From positions 1-22,756 of the forward strand of contig JBKGZW010000026.1 in the NCBI GenBank assembly GCA_046543225.1: 22,756 nucleotides of DNA, read 5' to 3'. Source of the DNA: SKKL01 sp046543225 (GTDB lineage: Bacteria > Actinomycetota > Acidimicrobiia > Acidimicrobiales > SKKL01). Position 1 is the first letter of the stretch; the number at the start of each line of letters is the position of its first letter. The translations under genes and the position numbers were made by a program. Shown here in pieces: positions 14,803-21,845 of the stretch. The notes below the pieces were generated by a model, which was not told the origin of the DNA, made no database searches, and worked only from the letters and a program-made list of their open reading frames with translations.

Positions 14803-15407
14803 GACCGCCTCCTGCTGGCCCGGAACTTGGCCAGGATCATGAGCGAGGAGACGGCGGCGAAGATCGGGAGCGCGACGGTGGGGGCAGGACCCCAGGCGTT
14901 GGGGAGGCGATGACGCCACCAGGCGACCGCGGCAGTGGTCCATGCCGCGCACGAGATCTGGATCGATCGCTCGGCTCCTCGCGTGGCCGTGGAGGCGAGC
15001 GCGGCGACGACGGCATCGATCGGGAAATAGGCGGGGAACACGGCGAGGCATGCTCCCGCCGAGGTGGCGACACCCTTGCCGCCCCGACCCCGGTTCCACA
15101 CCGGCACGATGTGGCCGGCGATCGATGCGGTGCCGGCGAGGTAGGCGCCGCCGTCGCCCGCCAGCGCGCGACCCAGCAACCCCGCGGCTGTGCCCTTGGC
15201 CATGTCGACCGCGAGCACACCGGCGCCCCAACCGGGACCGAGAACCGTCATGGCGTTCGCCGCACCGGGGTTCCCGCTGCCCTCGCGATGCAGATCGCGA
15301 CCGGTTCCCGCCAGCCTGGTGGCGATGACCGCTGAGGGGACCGAGCCGAGGAGGTATCCGACAGCCGCGGCCGATCCGACGCGCCGAAGCGAGGAGAGGT
15401 TGTTCAT
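14799..15407 (-). CDS. plsY: Glycerol-3-phosphate acyltransferase PlsY (acyl-phosphate dependent)
   Basis: A 202-residue integral membrane enzyme that transfers an acyl group from acyl phosphate to glycerol-3-phosphate, the first step of phospholipid synthesis. The family motifs are in order: GYLLGSVPSAVI in helix 1, GSGNPGAANAM (residues 43-53), GHIVPVW (98-104) and GRGGKGVATSAG (107-118). The usual SGNxGATN reads SGNPGAAN here, a mild variation. The ATG at 15407 gives a normal-length protein. Candidate SigR/SigH-type elements at 15444-15419 lie just upstream. First gene of the coupled plsY-degV-HD-GYP operon. Confidence 0.94.
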   Translation of the reverse strand: MNNLSSLRRVGSAAAVGYLLGSVPSAVIATRLAGTGRDLHREGSGNPGAANAMTVLGPGWGAGVLAVDMAKGTAAGLLGRALAGDGGAYLAGTASIAGHIVPVWNRGRGGKGVATSAGACLAVFPAYFPIDAVVAALASTATRGAERSIQISCAAWTTAAVAWWRHRLPNAWGPAPTVALPIFAAVSSLMILAKFRASRRRS

Positions 15408-15418
15408 GGCGGGTCGGA

Positions 15419-15444
15419 AACCACTCCCGTCCGCTCTACATTCC
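15419..15444 (-). promoter_or_regulatory. SigR/SigH-type promoter motif before plsY
   Basis: GGAAT (15444-15440, preceded by T instead of G), 18 bases, GTT (15421-15419) on the minus strand. The predicted start is about 5 bases before the ATG at 15407, implying a very short leader. Confidence 0.4.
15437..15442 (+). promoter_or_regulatory. -10 element for the hydrolase-OsmC fusion gene
   Basis: TACATT on the plus strand predicts a start near 15449 and a short leader with CCAGGAG (15456-15462) before the ATG at 15473. It overlaps the -35 box of the divergent plsY promoter, so the two may compete. Confidence 0.4.
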
Positions 15445-15472
15445 ACCCATCCCCACCAGGAGTCGATGGACG

Positions 15473-16702
15473 ATGAGATCCGACGTGACCAAGCTCACCT
15501 TCGCAGGCGCCCAGGGCACCGAGCTCGCGGCGCGCCTCGACCTCCCGCCCCACCCGCCGCGGGCGATCGCCCTGTTCGCGCACTGCTTCACCTGCGGAAA
15601 GGACATCGCCGCCGCGACCCGCATCAGTGCCGGACTGGTCGCCGAGGGGTTCGGGGTGCTGCGCTTCGACTTCACCGGGCTGGGCTCGAGCCAGGGCGAG
15701 TTCGCCAACACCAACTTCAGCTCCAACGTCGGCGACCTCGTCGCGGCAGCCGACATGTTGCGCGATCGCTACCAGGCGCCGAACCTGCTCGTGGGCCACA
15801 GCCTCGGCGGCGCCGCGGTGCTGGCCGCGGCCCAACAGATCCCCGAGGTGGCGGCGGTGGTCACCATCGCTGCTCCGTCGGATCCGGCACACGTGTCGGG
15901 GGTGTTCGCCGATGCCGACCTGCGTTCCATCAACGAGCAGGGCGAGGCCGAGGTCACCCTCGCCGGCCGGGCGTTCCGGGTCCAGCGTCAGTTCCTGGAG
16001 GACATCTCCAACCAGCACCTCGGCGACGCGATCGGACGGCTGGACGCCGCCTTGCTGGTCCTGCACTCCCCGATCGACGAGCTCGTCTCGGTCGACCACG
16101 CTCGGCGCATCTACGAGATGGCCCGGCACCCGAAGAGCTTCGTGTCGATCGACGGTGCGAACCATCTGCTCACCGATCGGCGCGATGCCACCTATGTGGC
16201 CCGCACGATCGCCACGTGGGCGTCGCGATACCTCCCCGATGCCGCCGCGCCGACGTCGCCCCCCGAGGGCCACGTCGTGGTCGAGGAGACCGACCTCGGC
16301 TCCTTCGCACAGCGGGTGAACGCCGGTCACCACACCTTCGTCGCCGACGAACCCATCGGCGTGGGAGACGACACCGGGCCGACCCCCTATGACCTGCTGC
16401 TCGCGGGACTTGGTGCCTGCACGTCGATGACGCTGCGGATGTACGCGCAGCGCAAGTCGCTCCCGCTGGACCACGTGCGGGTCACCCTCACCCACGAGCG
16501 CCGCCACGCCGACGACTGTGCCGATCCGGCCCGTCCGACCTGTTCGGTGTCGGTGATCGAGCGACAGATCGAGCTCATCGGAGACCTCAGCGCCGACCAG
16601 CGCTCCAAGCTGGCCGAGATCGCCGACAAGTGCCCGGTGCACCGCACCCTCGAGGGCGAGGTGCGGGTGGAGACCGAGCTCGTCTCGGCGCCCGACCGCT
16701 GA
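15473..16702 (+). CDS. Bifunctional alpha/beta hydrolase / OsmC-family fusion protein
   Basis: A 409-residue two-domain protein. Residues 1-255 are an alpha/beta hydrolase with FAHCFTCGKD, RFDFTGLG, nucleophile Ser110 in GHSLGG, Asp202 in SPIDE and His231 in GANHLL, a complete triad. Residues ~268-409 are an OsmC/Ohr-like domain: the first redox cysteine Cys316 in LGACTSMTLRMYA and the second Cys387 in DKCPVHRTL. OsmC proteins reduce organic hydroperoxides with these cysteines. The fusion is a known architecture; the hydrolase substrate is unknown. CCAGGAG precedes the ATG. It is followed after 52 bases by a flavoprotein disulfide reductase with its own putative promoter, which might be its reductant. 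Confidence 0.93.
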   Translation: MRSDVTKLTFAGAQGTELAARLDLPPHPPRAIALFAHCFTCGKDIAAATRISAGLVAEGFGVLRFDFTGLGSSQGEFANTNFSSNVGDLVAAADMLRDRYQAPNLLVGHSLGGAAVLAAAQQIPEVAAVVTIAAPSDPAHVSGVFADADLRSINEQGEAEVTLAGRAFRVQRQFLEDISNQHLGDAIGRLDAALLVLHSPIDELVSVDHARRIYEMARHPKSFVSIDGANHLLTDRRDATYVARTIATWASRYLPDAAAPTSPPEGHVVVEETDLGSFAQRVNAGHHTFVADEPIGVGDDTGPTPYDLLLAGLGACTSMTLRMYAQRKSLPLDHVRVTLTHERRHADDCADPARPTCSVSVIERQIELIGDLSADQRSKLAEIADKCPVHRTLEGEVRVETELVSAPDR

Positions 16703-16716
16703 CAGGGTGGCCAGCG

Positions 16717-16732
16717 GGTGGGAACACCCACC
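16717..16732. other. 6-base hairpin overlapping the flavoprotein promoter
   Basis: GGTGGG, AACA, CCCACC form a perfect short hairpin 14 bases after the hydrolase-OsmC stop. It could be a weak terminator for that gene, or a dyad site, since it covers the -35 box of the next promoter. Confidence 0.35.
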
Positions 16733-16746
16733 ACGCGCATCGGGTT
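16720..16746 (+). promoter_or_regulatory. SigR/SigH-type promoter of the flavoprotein gene
   Basis: GGGAAC (16720-16725), 18 bases, GTT (16744-16746). Eight bases separate GTT from the ATG at 16755, so the mRNA is probably leaderless. No ribosome binding site is seen before that ATG, which agrees. Confidence 0.55.
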
Positions 16747-16754
16747 CCCCGCAC

Positions 16755-18122
16755 ATGACGACGAACGAGACAGCAGACGTGGTGGTCATCGGCATGGGAC
16801 CCGGCGGGGAGGATGTCGGTGGACGCCTGGCCGAGGCCGGCCTCGACGTGGTCGGCATCGACCACGAGCTGGTGGGCGGCGAGTGCCCCTACTGGGGGTG
16901 CATCCCGTCCAAGATGATGATCCGGGCCGCTCACCTGCTGGCCGAGGCCCGCCGCATCCCGGGGATGGCGTGGCAGGCCAGCGTGACCCCCGACTGGGCA
17001 CCGGTGGCGGAACGGATCCGCACCGAGGCGACCACGAACTGGGACGACACCATTGCCGTCGAGCGCTTCGAGGGCAAGGGCGGCCGCTTCATCCGTGGCC
17101 GGGGACGCATCACCGGGCCTGGCGAGGTCACCGTCGACGACCAGGTCATCACCGCCCGGCGAGGCATCGTGGTCGCGACCGGCACCAGCGCGGCGATCCC
17201 CCCGATCCCGGGGCTCGACCAGGTCGCGTACTGGACCAACCGCGAGGCCATCGAGGCCGAGAAGCTGCCGGCGTCGTTGATCGTGCTCGGCAGCGGCGCG
17301 GTCGGTGTCGAGCTGGCCCAGGCCTTCGCTCGCTTCGGGGTCGAGGTCACCGTCGTCGAGGCCCTCGACCGGTTGGTGCCGCTGGAGGAACCAGAGGCGG
17401 GTGAGGTCCTCGCCGCGGTCTTCACCGACGAGGGGATCGGCGTGCGGACCGGCGCCCGGGCGACCTCGGTGGCCGCGGCGGGTGACGGCGTCCGCGTCGA
17501 GCTGGAGGGAGGCGAGACCCTGGAAGCCGAACGCCTGCTGGTGGCCACCGGACGCCGTGCGGACCTCTCGGCGGTGGGCGTGGGGGCGGTGGGCATCGAC
17601 GAGGACCAGCGTTGGGTGCCGGTCGACGACCATCAGCGGGTCGCCGACGGCGTGTGGGCGGTCGGTGACATCACCGGCAAGGGGGCGTTCACCCACATCG
17701 CGCTCTACCAGTCAGCGATCGCGGTCGCCGACATCCTCGGAGAGGACCACGAGCCGGCCAGCTACCACGCCCTGCCCCGCGCCACCTTCACCGATCCCGA
17801 GATCGGATCGGTCGGACTGACCGAGGCCGATGCACGAGACGCGGGCCTCGACGTCTCGGTCGGGTTCGCCAAGGTCCCCCACACCGCCCGCGGCTGGCTC
17901 CACAAGGCCGGCAACGAGGGCTTCATCAAGCTCGTCGCCGACACTGGTGGCGGAGTCCTCGCTGGCGCCACCGCCATGGGACCCAACGGTGGCGAGGTGC
18001 TGGGCCTGCTCACGGTCGCGGTCCACGCCCGAGTCCCCGTCGCGTCGCTGCGACAGATGATCTACGCCTACCCGACCTTCCACAAGGGGATCGAGGACGC
18101 ATTGCGCGAGCTCCACGCCTGA
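16755..18122 (+). CDS. Dihydrolipoamide-dehydrogenase-like flavoprotein disulfide reductase with altered catalytic dyad
   Basis: A 455-residue class I pyridine nucleotide-disulfide oxidoreductase. In order: FAD-binding VVIGMGPGGEDVGGRLA; redox-active disulfide Cys44-Cys49 in GGECPYWGCIPSK; NAD(P)-binding VLGSGAVGVELAQAFARFG; second FAD motif GVWAVGDITG; and a C-terminal dimer domain. In true dihydrolipoamide dehydrogenase the C-terminal end supplies a His and a Glu as HPTxHE. Here the text is YAYPTFHKG: Tyr439 replaces the His and Lys444 the Glu. It is therefore unlikely to be the housekeeping enzyme, and the electron acceptor is unknown. The ATG at 16755 is chosen for its fit with the promoter at 16720-16746 and because it starts just before the FAD motif; an upstream GTG at 16707 would include promoter sequence. 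Confidence 0.9.
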   Translation: MTTNETADVVVIGMGPGGEDVGGRLAEAGLDVVGIDHELVGGECPYWGCIPSKMMIRAAHLLAEARRIPGMAWQASVTPDWAPVAERIRTEATTNWDDTIAVERFEGKGGRFIRGRGRITGPGEVTVDDQVITARRGIVVATGTSAAIPPIPGLDQVAYWTNREAIEAEKLPASLIVLGSGAVGVELAQAFARFGVEVTVVEALDRLVPLEEPEAGEVLAAVFTDEGIGVRTGARATSVAAAGDGVRVELEGGETLEAERLLVATGRRADLSAVGVGAVGIDEDQRWVPVDDHQRVADGVWAVGDITGKGAFTHIALYQSAIAVADILGEDHEPASYHALPRATFTDPEIGSVGLTEADARDAGLDVSVGFAKVPHTARGWLHKAGNEGFIKLVADTGGGVLAGATAMGPNGGEVLGLLTVAVHARVPVASLRQMIYAYPTFHKGIEDALRELHA

Positions 18123-18137
18123 TCGACCGACCCACAG

Positions 18138-18165
18138 GGGAAACGCAGCGCAGTGCGGTGTCGTT
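18138..18165 (+). promoter_or_regulatory. Weak SigR/SigH-like motif before the second ECF sigma gene
   Basis: GGGAAA (18138-18143), 19 bases, GTT (18163-18165). The -35 deviates from GGGAAY at its last base. If real, it would leave a leader of about 75 bases before the ATG at 18248. Confidence 0.25.
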
Positions 18166-18247
18166 ACCGATGGTGGAAGAAGGTTCGTGTTCACCCGAGG
18201 CATCGGATGGTCGACAACGAAGGTGTGCTGACCGTGATTCGCTACTG

Positions 18248-18796
18248 ATGGCCGTTGGAGAGGACTTCCCCGACGTGCTCATGGCGGCCCAATCTGGTGC
18301 CGACCATGCCATCGGCCAGCTGTTCGCGGCTCACAACCCGGAACTGGTCCGCTACCTCGACGGGCGGGCTCGGGGGTTCGGCGACGACCTGGCCCAGGAG
18401 GTGTGGATCGCCGCAGCCCGGAACCTGCGGTCCTTCACCGGGGACGAGCAGGCATTCCGCGCCTGGCTGTTCTCGATCGCTCGGTCCAAGCTCATCGACC
18501 ACGGGCGCCGGTTGACCCGGCAACCCGCGAGCGCGACCGATCCCCACATCATGGAGGACACGACCCGAGCCGAGGTTCCCCTCGATGCCCTCACCTCCAA
18601 CGAGGCCATCGCCGAGCTCGTCGAGGGTCTCAGCGACCAGCAGGCCGACATCGTGCTGCTCCGTGTCGTCGGCGGGTTCAGCGTCGACGAGGTGGCAGCG
18701 ATCATCGGGAAGCGAGCGGGGGCGGTGCGGGTCGCCCAGCACCGTGCGCTGCGGCGGGTCGCCCAGCGACTCGAGGAGCAGGGTGTAACACGATGA
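18248..18796 (+). CDS. ECF-type RNA polymerase sigma factor
   Basis: A 182-residue sigma factor. Region 2 spans residues ~15-85, with FGDDLAQEVWIAAARNLRSF and FRAWLFSIARSKLIDHGRR. Region 4 spans ~122-175, with LSDQQADIVLLRVVGGFSVDEVAAIIGKRAGAVRVAQHRALRRV. The frame is open upstream (ATG at 18170, GTG at 18173), but those codons have many A/T third positions unlike the rest of the gene. I therefore take the ATG at 18248, although no ribosome binding site precedes it. The gene overlaps its downstream partner by four bases (ATGA, 18793-18796). It lies 125 bases after the flavoprotein gene. Confidence 0.88.
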   Translation: MAVGEDFPDVLMAAQSGADHAIGQLFAAHNPELVRYLDGRARGFGDDLAQEVWIAAARNLRSFTGDEQAFRAWLFSIARSKLIDHGRRLTRQPASATDPHIMEDTTRAEVPLDALTSNEAIAELVEGLSDQQADIVLLRVVGGFSVDEVAAIIGKRAGAVRVAQHRALRRVAQRLEEQGVTR

Positions 18797-19554
18797 GCCG
18801 CCGAGACGTTCCCCCTGATGAGATGAAGACTCCGCCGCTCGATGCGAACACCGCTGACCGCCTCCTGGCCGGTGCGATCCAGCCAGATGACGCGCCCGAC
18901 GGGTACCAGCGCATCGCTGCACTCATCGCCGTCGCCAGCGAACCCGCCACCGAGGCCGAGCGCCAGGCCCCACCGGCCGGGCTGGCCGAACTGGTCACCA
19001 GCGCCGAGGCGCCCGTGGATCGTGGGCGGAGGACACGGCGCCGCGGCACCCAGGTCGCGGTGGCCGCCGCCGCGTTGTGTCTCACCGCGTCGAGCGCCGC
19101 TGCCGCGACCAACAACCTGCCCGACCCGATCCAGCGGGCGGTGTCCAGCTTCGCCTCCCAGGTCGGTGTGTCGATCCCAGAGCCCGCATCGCCGGACGAC
19201 CTCACTCCCGAGCCGGCGGGTCCGGATCGCGACGTTCCCGGGTCGGCGCCCACCGGCTCGGACGAGGCACCCGACCAGACCGTCCCCGATCCCGATGAGC
19301 AGCTCCCGAGCGATCGGGTTCCCGAGACGGTGGATGAGGTCGTACCCGATCCGGTCGCTCCGCCGGTCACCGAGATCCCCGAGGTTCCGGACGTCACCGA
19401 GGTCCCCGAGGTTCCCGAGGTCCCTCAGATTCCCGAGGAGGGTGGCGACATCCCGACACCGTCCTCAGACGGTCTCGACGCCCCCACCGACGACGGCGGT
19501 CCCCTGTCGACCGAACCGGTGCTCCCACAGGACGGTGCCGGGGCACTTCCCTGA
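18793..19554 (+). CDS. Membrane-anchored partner of ECF sigma factor with Pro-rich tail
   Basis: A 253-residue protein. Residues 16-50 (LDANTADRLLAGAIQPDDAPDGYQRIAALIAVA) match the cytoplasmic N-terminus common to actinobacterial sigma-factor partners. A hydrophobic Ala-rich segment lies at ~87-105, directly followed by NNLPDPIQRAVSSFASQVGVSIPEP, also a recurrent pattern in such proteins. The rest is an acidic, Pro/Glu/Val-rich extracellular tail with EVPEVP repeats and no folded domain that I recognise. There is no zinc-binding HxxxCxxC. It is translationally coupled to the sigma gene. An anti-sigma role is plausible but inferred. The last 130 bases overlap the convergent methyltransferase frame. 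Confidence 0.75.
   Translation: MSRRDVPPDEMKTPPLDANTADRLLAGAIQPDDAPDGYQRIAALIAVASEPATEAERQAPPAGLAELVTSAEAPVDRGRRTRRRGTQVAVAAAALCLTASSAAAATNNLPDPIQRAVSSFASQVGVSIPEPASPDDLTPEPAGPDRDVPGSAPTGSDEAPDQTVPDPDEQLPSDRVPETVDEVVPDPVAPPVTEIPEVPDVTEVPEVPEVPQIPEEGGDIPTPSSDGLDAPTDDGGPLSTEPVLPQDGAGALP
19399..19434 (+). repeat. 9-base repeats encoding EVP units
   Basis: GAGGTCCCC, GAGGTTCCC, GAGGTCCCT and the diverged CAGATTCCC lie in tandem in the sigma-partner gene. They encode EVPEVPEVPQIP. Confidence 0.75.
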
Positions 19555-20321
19555 CCTCGGTGGTCGCACCGGGCGACGATCCGCTCGAGCGCGATGCCGA
19601 GCGCTGATCCGATCCAGCGTTGGGCGACCTGGCTGGCTCGCTCCTGGCGACGAGGAGCGACACCCGGCAGGTACAAGGCGTCGACGAGACGCCGGCCGGA
19701 TGCGGGGTCGACCAGCGGGTAGTCGAAACGCTGGCGCTCGACCGTCGCCACGCTGAACCCGGCGTCGGAGAGCACGCCGGTCGAGTGGCGCCGCATCGGG
19801 GATGGCGGGAATCGGGCGGGCGAGGCCAAGGCGAGATAGAGCCGCAGGTAGCGACGGGTGTCGCCGGCGGTCAGCGGCCGGCGGGCGGGCACCATCACAT
19901 GGAGCGCCCCGCCGGGCACCAGGACCCGCCGAATCTCGTCGAGCGCCCTGGTGAGCGGCGAGACCAGCATGAGCGCCATCGAGCACACCACCGCATCGAC
20001 GCTGTGGGAGGGCAGGGGCAACGCCAGCGCGTCGGCTCGCGCCACAGGCCCCGCGTCGTTGGCGCTCGCCCGCTGCAGCTCCTCGGCCGAGCGGTCGACT
20101 CCGATCCAGCCCGGCCGGAGGAAGCCGTGCATGGGGCCGCTCCCGCAGGCCAGATCGAGGACGCGACCGCCGGGGGTGACCCCGCTGGCCAGCCACTGGT
20201 AGGGGTCGCGACCGGCGTCATCTCGACAGTCGAACAGCAGGTCCTCGGTGATCCCCGGTCGCTCGGCGTGGAACCGCTCCAGGTAGTGCGGCCAGTCAGG
20301 TCTGAACCGCTCGAGGATCAC
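19425..20321 (-). CDS. Class I SAM-dependent methyltransferase
   Basis: A frame of 298 residues. The SAM-binding motif I is VLDLACGSG (residues 54-62), followed by GWIGVDRSAEEL (acidic loop binding the ribose), ARADALALPLPSHSVDAVVCSMALML and IRRVLVPGGALHVMVPA, the usual methyltransferase strand order. The substrate is unknown; it resembles small-molecule methyltransferases of the UbiE/ArsM type. The start is a GTG at 20321 overlapping the ccdA stop (GTGA), so translation is coupled. The last ~48 residues, after ALERIVARCDHRG, are Ser/Pro/Gly-rich and run antisense to the sigma-partner gene. The conserved fold ends before that overlap, so the tail may be an extension without a defined role. 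Confidence 0.85.
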   Translation of the reverse strand: MILERFRPDWPHYLERFHAERPGITEDLLFDCRDDAGRDPYQWLASGVTPGGRVLDLACGSGPMHGFLRPGWIGVDRSAEELQRASANDAGPVARADALALPLPSHSVDAVVCSMALMLVSPLTRALDEIRRVLVPGGALHVMVPARRPLTAGDTRRYLRLYLALASPARFPPSPMRRHSTGVLSDAGFSVATVERQRFDYPLVDPASGRRLVDALYLPGVAPRRQERASQVAQRWIGSALGIALERIVARCDHRGQGSAPAPSCGSTGSVDRGPPSSVGASRPSEDGVGMSPPSSGI

Positions 20322-21211
20322 GACTCGACGTGGGACGACATGGCATCGGGCTCGGTCGACCGGTCGGTGCCCGTTCCCCCACGTCGGCTCCAGAGCCCGA
20401 CCACGGCTGTGACCACGGCCAGGATCAAGCCGGCGGTGACGAGGAACGAGACGGGGTCACGGGGCACGATCATCTGCTGCAACCAGGATTGCACGGCAGC
20501 CGCCCGCTCGATGACCGGGTCCTGGGTGGCGCCGCGCAGGATCCGGATCTCGTACCAGCCGTAGTAGGCGACGTAGGCCCCCGCGACGACCATGAGGCCC
20601 CCGGCGATCCGGTTGACGCGGGGCAGCAAGCGGCGGAACCGGTGCACCACACCTTCGCGGGCGAGGCCGACCGCGACGGTGAGGATGGTGATCACCACTC
20701 CCATGCCGAGCCCGTAGGCGACGAAGACGCCCATGCCCGCCCACCAGCTCTCGGCGCGGAACGTCGTGGTGGTGACCGCCAGGAAGGGACCGATCGTGCA
20801 CGACAGCGACGCGACCGCGAACGACACACCGAAGAGGAACATCGACGGCAGTGTTCCGTCACGGCCGCCCCGCTGGAACCTCGGCAGGTGGAGGGTGAGC
20901 TGGCGTCCGGCCAGCAGCGCGACGCCGAGGCCGACGAGTCCCACACCGATCGCGATGGTGACCCACGGCAGGTGCTGTTCGATCTGGAGGGCCAGTGGGG
21001 TGACCACCACACCGAAGGCCCCGAAGACCACGATGAAGCCTGCGGTGAGCACGCCCGAGACCGCCAGTGACCGGCCGATCGTCCCGGAGGCCCCTCCGCC
21101 GTGGTCGAGCCCGACGAAGGCCGCGAGGTAGGCCGGGAGGAGGGCGAAGCCGCACGGGTTGACGGTGGCCGCCATGCCAGCGGCGATGGCGAGTGCGAGC
21201 GATTCGGACAT
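20318..21211 (-). CDS. ccdA: CcdA/DsbD-like thiol-disulfide transmembrane protein
   Basis: A 297-residue polytopic membrane protein of the CcdA (cytochrome c biogenesis/DsbD beta-domain) family. It carries electrons from cytoplasmic thioredoxin to extracytoplasmic thiol proteins. The two redox cysteines sit in their usual contexts: Cys20 in ATVNPCGFALLPAYL and Cys138 in ASLSCTIGPFLAV. Six or seven hydrophobic helices are visible, with an extra C-terminal helix (SFLVTAGLILAVVTAVVGLW) and a polar tail. It lies 7 bases downstream of the thioredoxin-like lipoprotein gene, its likely partner, and overlaps the methyltransferase start. The gene symbol names the family; orthology to a specific ccdA is not proven. 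Confidence 0.9.
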   Translation of the reverse strand: MSESLALAIAAGMAATVNPCGFALLPAYLAAFVGLDHGGGASGTIGRSLAVSGVLTAGFIVVFGAFGVVVTPLALQIEQHLPWVTIAIGVGLVGLGVALLAGRQLTLHLPRFQRGGRDGTLPSMFLFGVSFAVASLSCTIGPFLAVTTTTFRAESWWAGMGVFVAYGLGMGVVITILTVAVGLAREGVVHRFRRLLPRVNRIAGGLMVVAGAYVAYYGWYEIRILRGATQDPVIERAAAVQSWLQQMIVPRDPVSFLVTAGLILAVVTAVVGLWSRRGGTGTDRSTEPDAMSSHVES

Positions 21212-21218
21212 CGACCGG

Positions 21219-21809
21219 TCAGGCGCCGGCGAGGGTGGCGACCCGATCGTCCAGCGCGGATCCGAGCGTCCCGACGAACACCTCGATCTGGCCGGTGTCG
21301 TCGACGAAGGCGAACGCCGGTTGGCCATAGACGCCGAACGCGGTCCAGATGCTGCCGTCCGCGTCGACGACGTGCTCCAACGCACCGGTGCCGGTGTCAT
21401 CGACGAACTGCTCCATGGCGTCCACCTGTCCCCGACCGGGAACGCCGATGATCCGAACGTCGTCGCCGTGGCGTTCGGCGACCTCTGCGACCTCTGGGCC
21501 TTCGGCCCGGCAGCTGGTGCACCAGGGCGCCCAGAACCACAACACGGTCTTGGTGTCGGCGAGTCGGTCGCCGTCGAACTCCTCGCCGTCGAGGGTGGCG
21601 GCCTCGGCGAAGACCGACTCGAACGTCTCACCAGCTGGCTCCTCTTCCTCGACGGTGTCCGGCTCGTCGACGGTGTCCGGCACGGACGCCGCGCCATCTC
21701 CCCCGGTCGGGTCGTCGTCGGTCCCTCCGCTGCAGGCGGCACCGACGAGGACCATCGCCACCAGAGCGGCAGCGGTGCGGAGGTGGAGACGGTGGCGCAT
21801 CGACCTCAT
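21219..21809 (-). CDS. Thioredoxin-like lipoprotein (TlpA/ResA/DsbE type)
   Basis: A 196-residue membrane-anchored thiol-disulfide oxidoreductase. The lipobox LVGAAC gives lipidated Cys26, followed by an acidic Asp/Glu/Thr linker to about residue 60. The thioredoxin domain has LWFWAPWCTSCRAE with active cysteines Cys97 and Cys100, then IIGVPGRG and the cis-proline loop YGQPAFAFVD. It resembles the secreted DsbE/DsbF proteins of mycobacteria. It should receive electrons from the CcdA-like protein encoded 7 bases downstream. The ATG at 21809 fits a leaderless start from the promoter at 21818-21845; an ATG at 21800 is the alternative. Confidence 0.9.
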   Translation of the reverse strand: MRSMRHRLHLRTAAALVAMVLVGAACSGGTDDDPTGGDGAASVPDTVDEPDTVEEEEPAGETFESVFAEAATLDGEEFDGDRLADTKTVLWFWAPWCTSCRAEGPEVAEVAERHGDDVRIIGVPGRGQVDAMEQFVDDTGTGALEHVVDADGSIWTAFGVYGQPAFAFVDDTGQIEVFVGTLGSALDDRVATLAGA

Positions 21810-21817
21810 GGTCTGGG

Positions 21818-21845
21818 AACCCTTCGGTGGACAGGAGAGATTCCC
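21818..21845 (-). promoter_or_regulatory. SigR/SigH-type promoter of the thioredoxin-lipoprotein operon
   Basis: GGGAAT (21845-21840), 19 bases, GTT (21820-21818) on the minus strand. Eight bases separate GTT from the ATG at 21809, the same distance as in the flavoprotein promoter, so the transcript is probably leaderless. Confidence 0.55.

Noticed and set aside
16707..16754. Longer start of the flavoprotein at 16707
   Set aside because: It would translate through the promoter motif and hairpin; the FAD-binding strand begins right after the ATG at 16755.
18158..18247. N-terminal extension of the second ECF sigma factor
   Set aside because: The 26-30 upstream codons have many A/T third positions unlike the gene body and add nothing to sigma region 2; they hold a candidate promoter.
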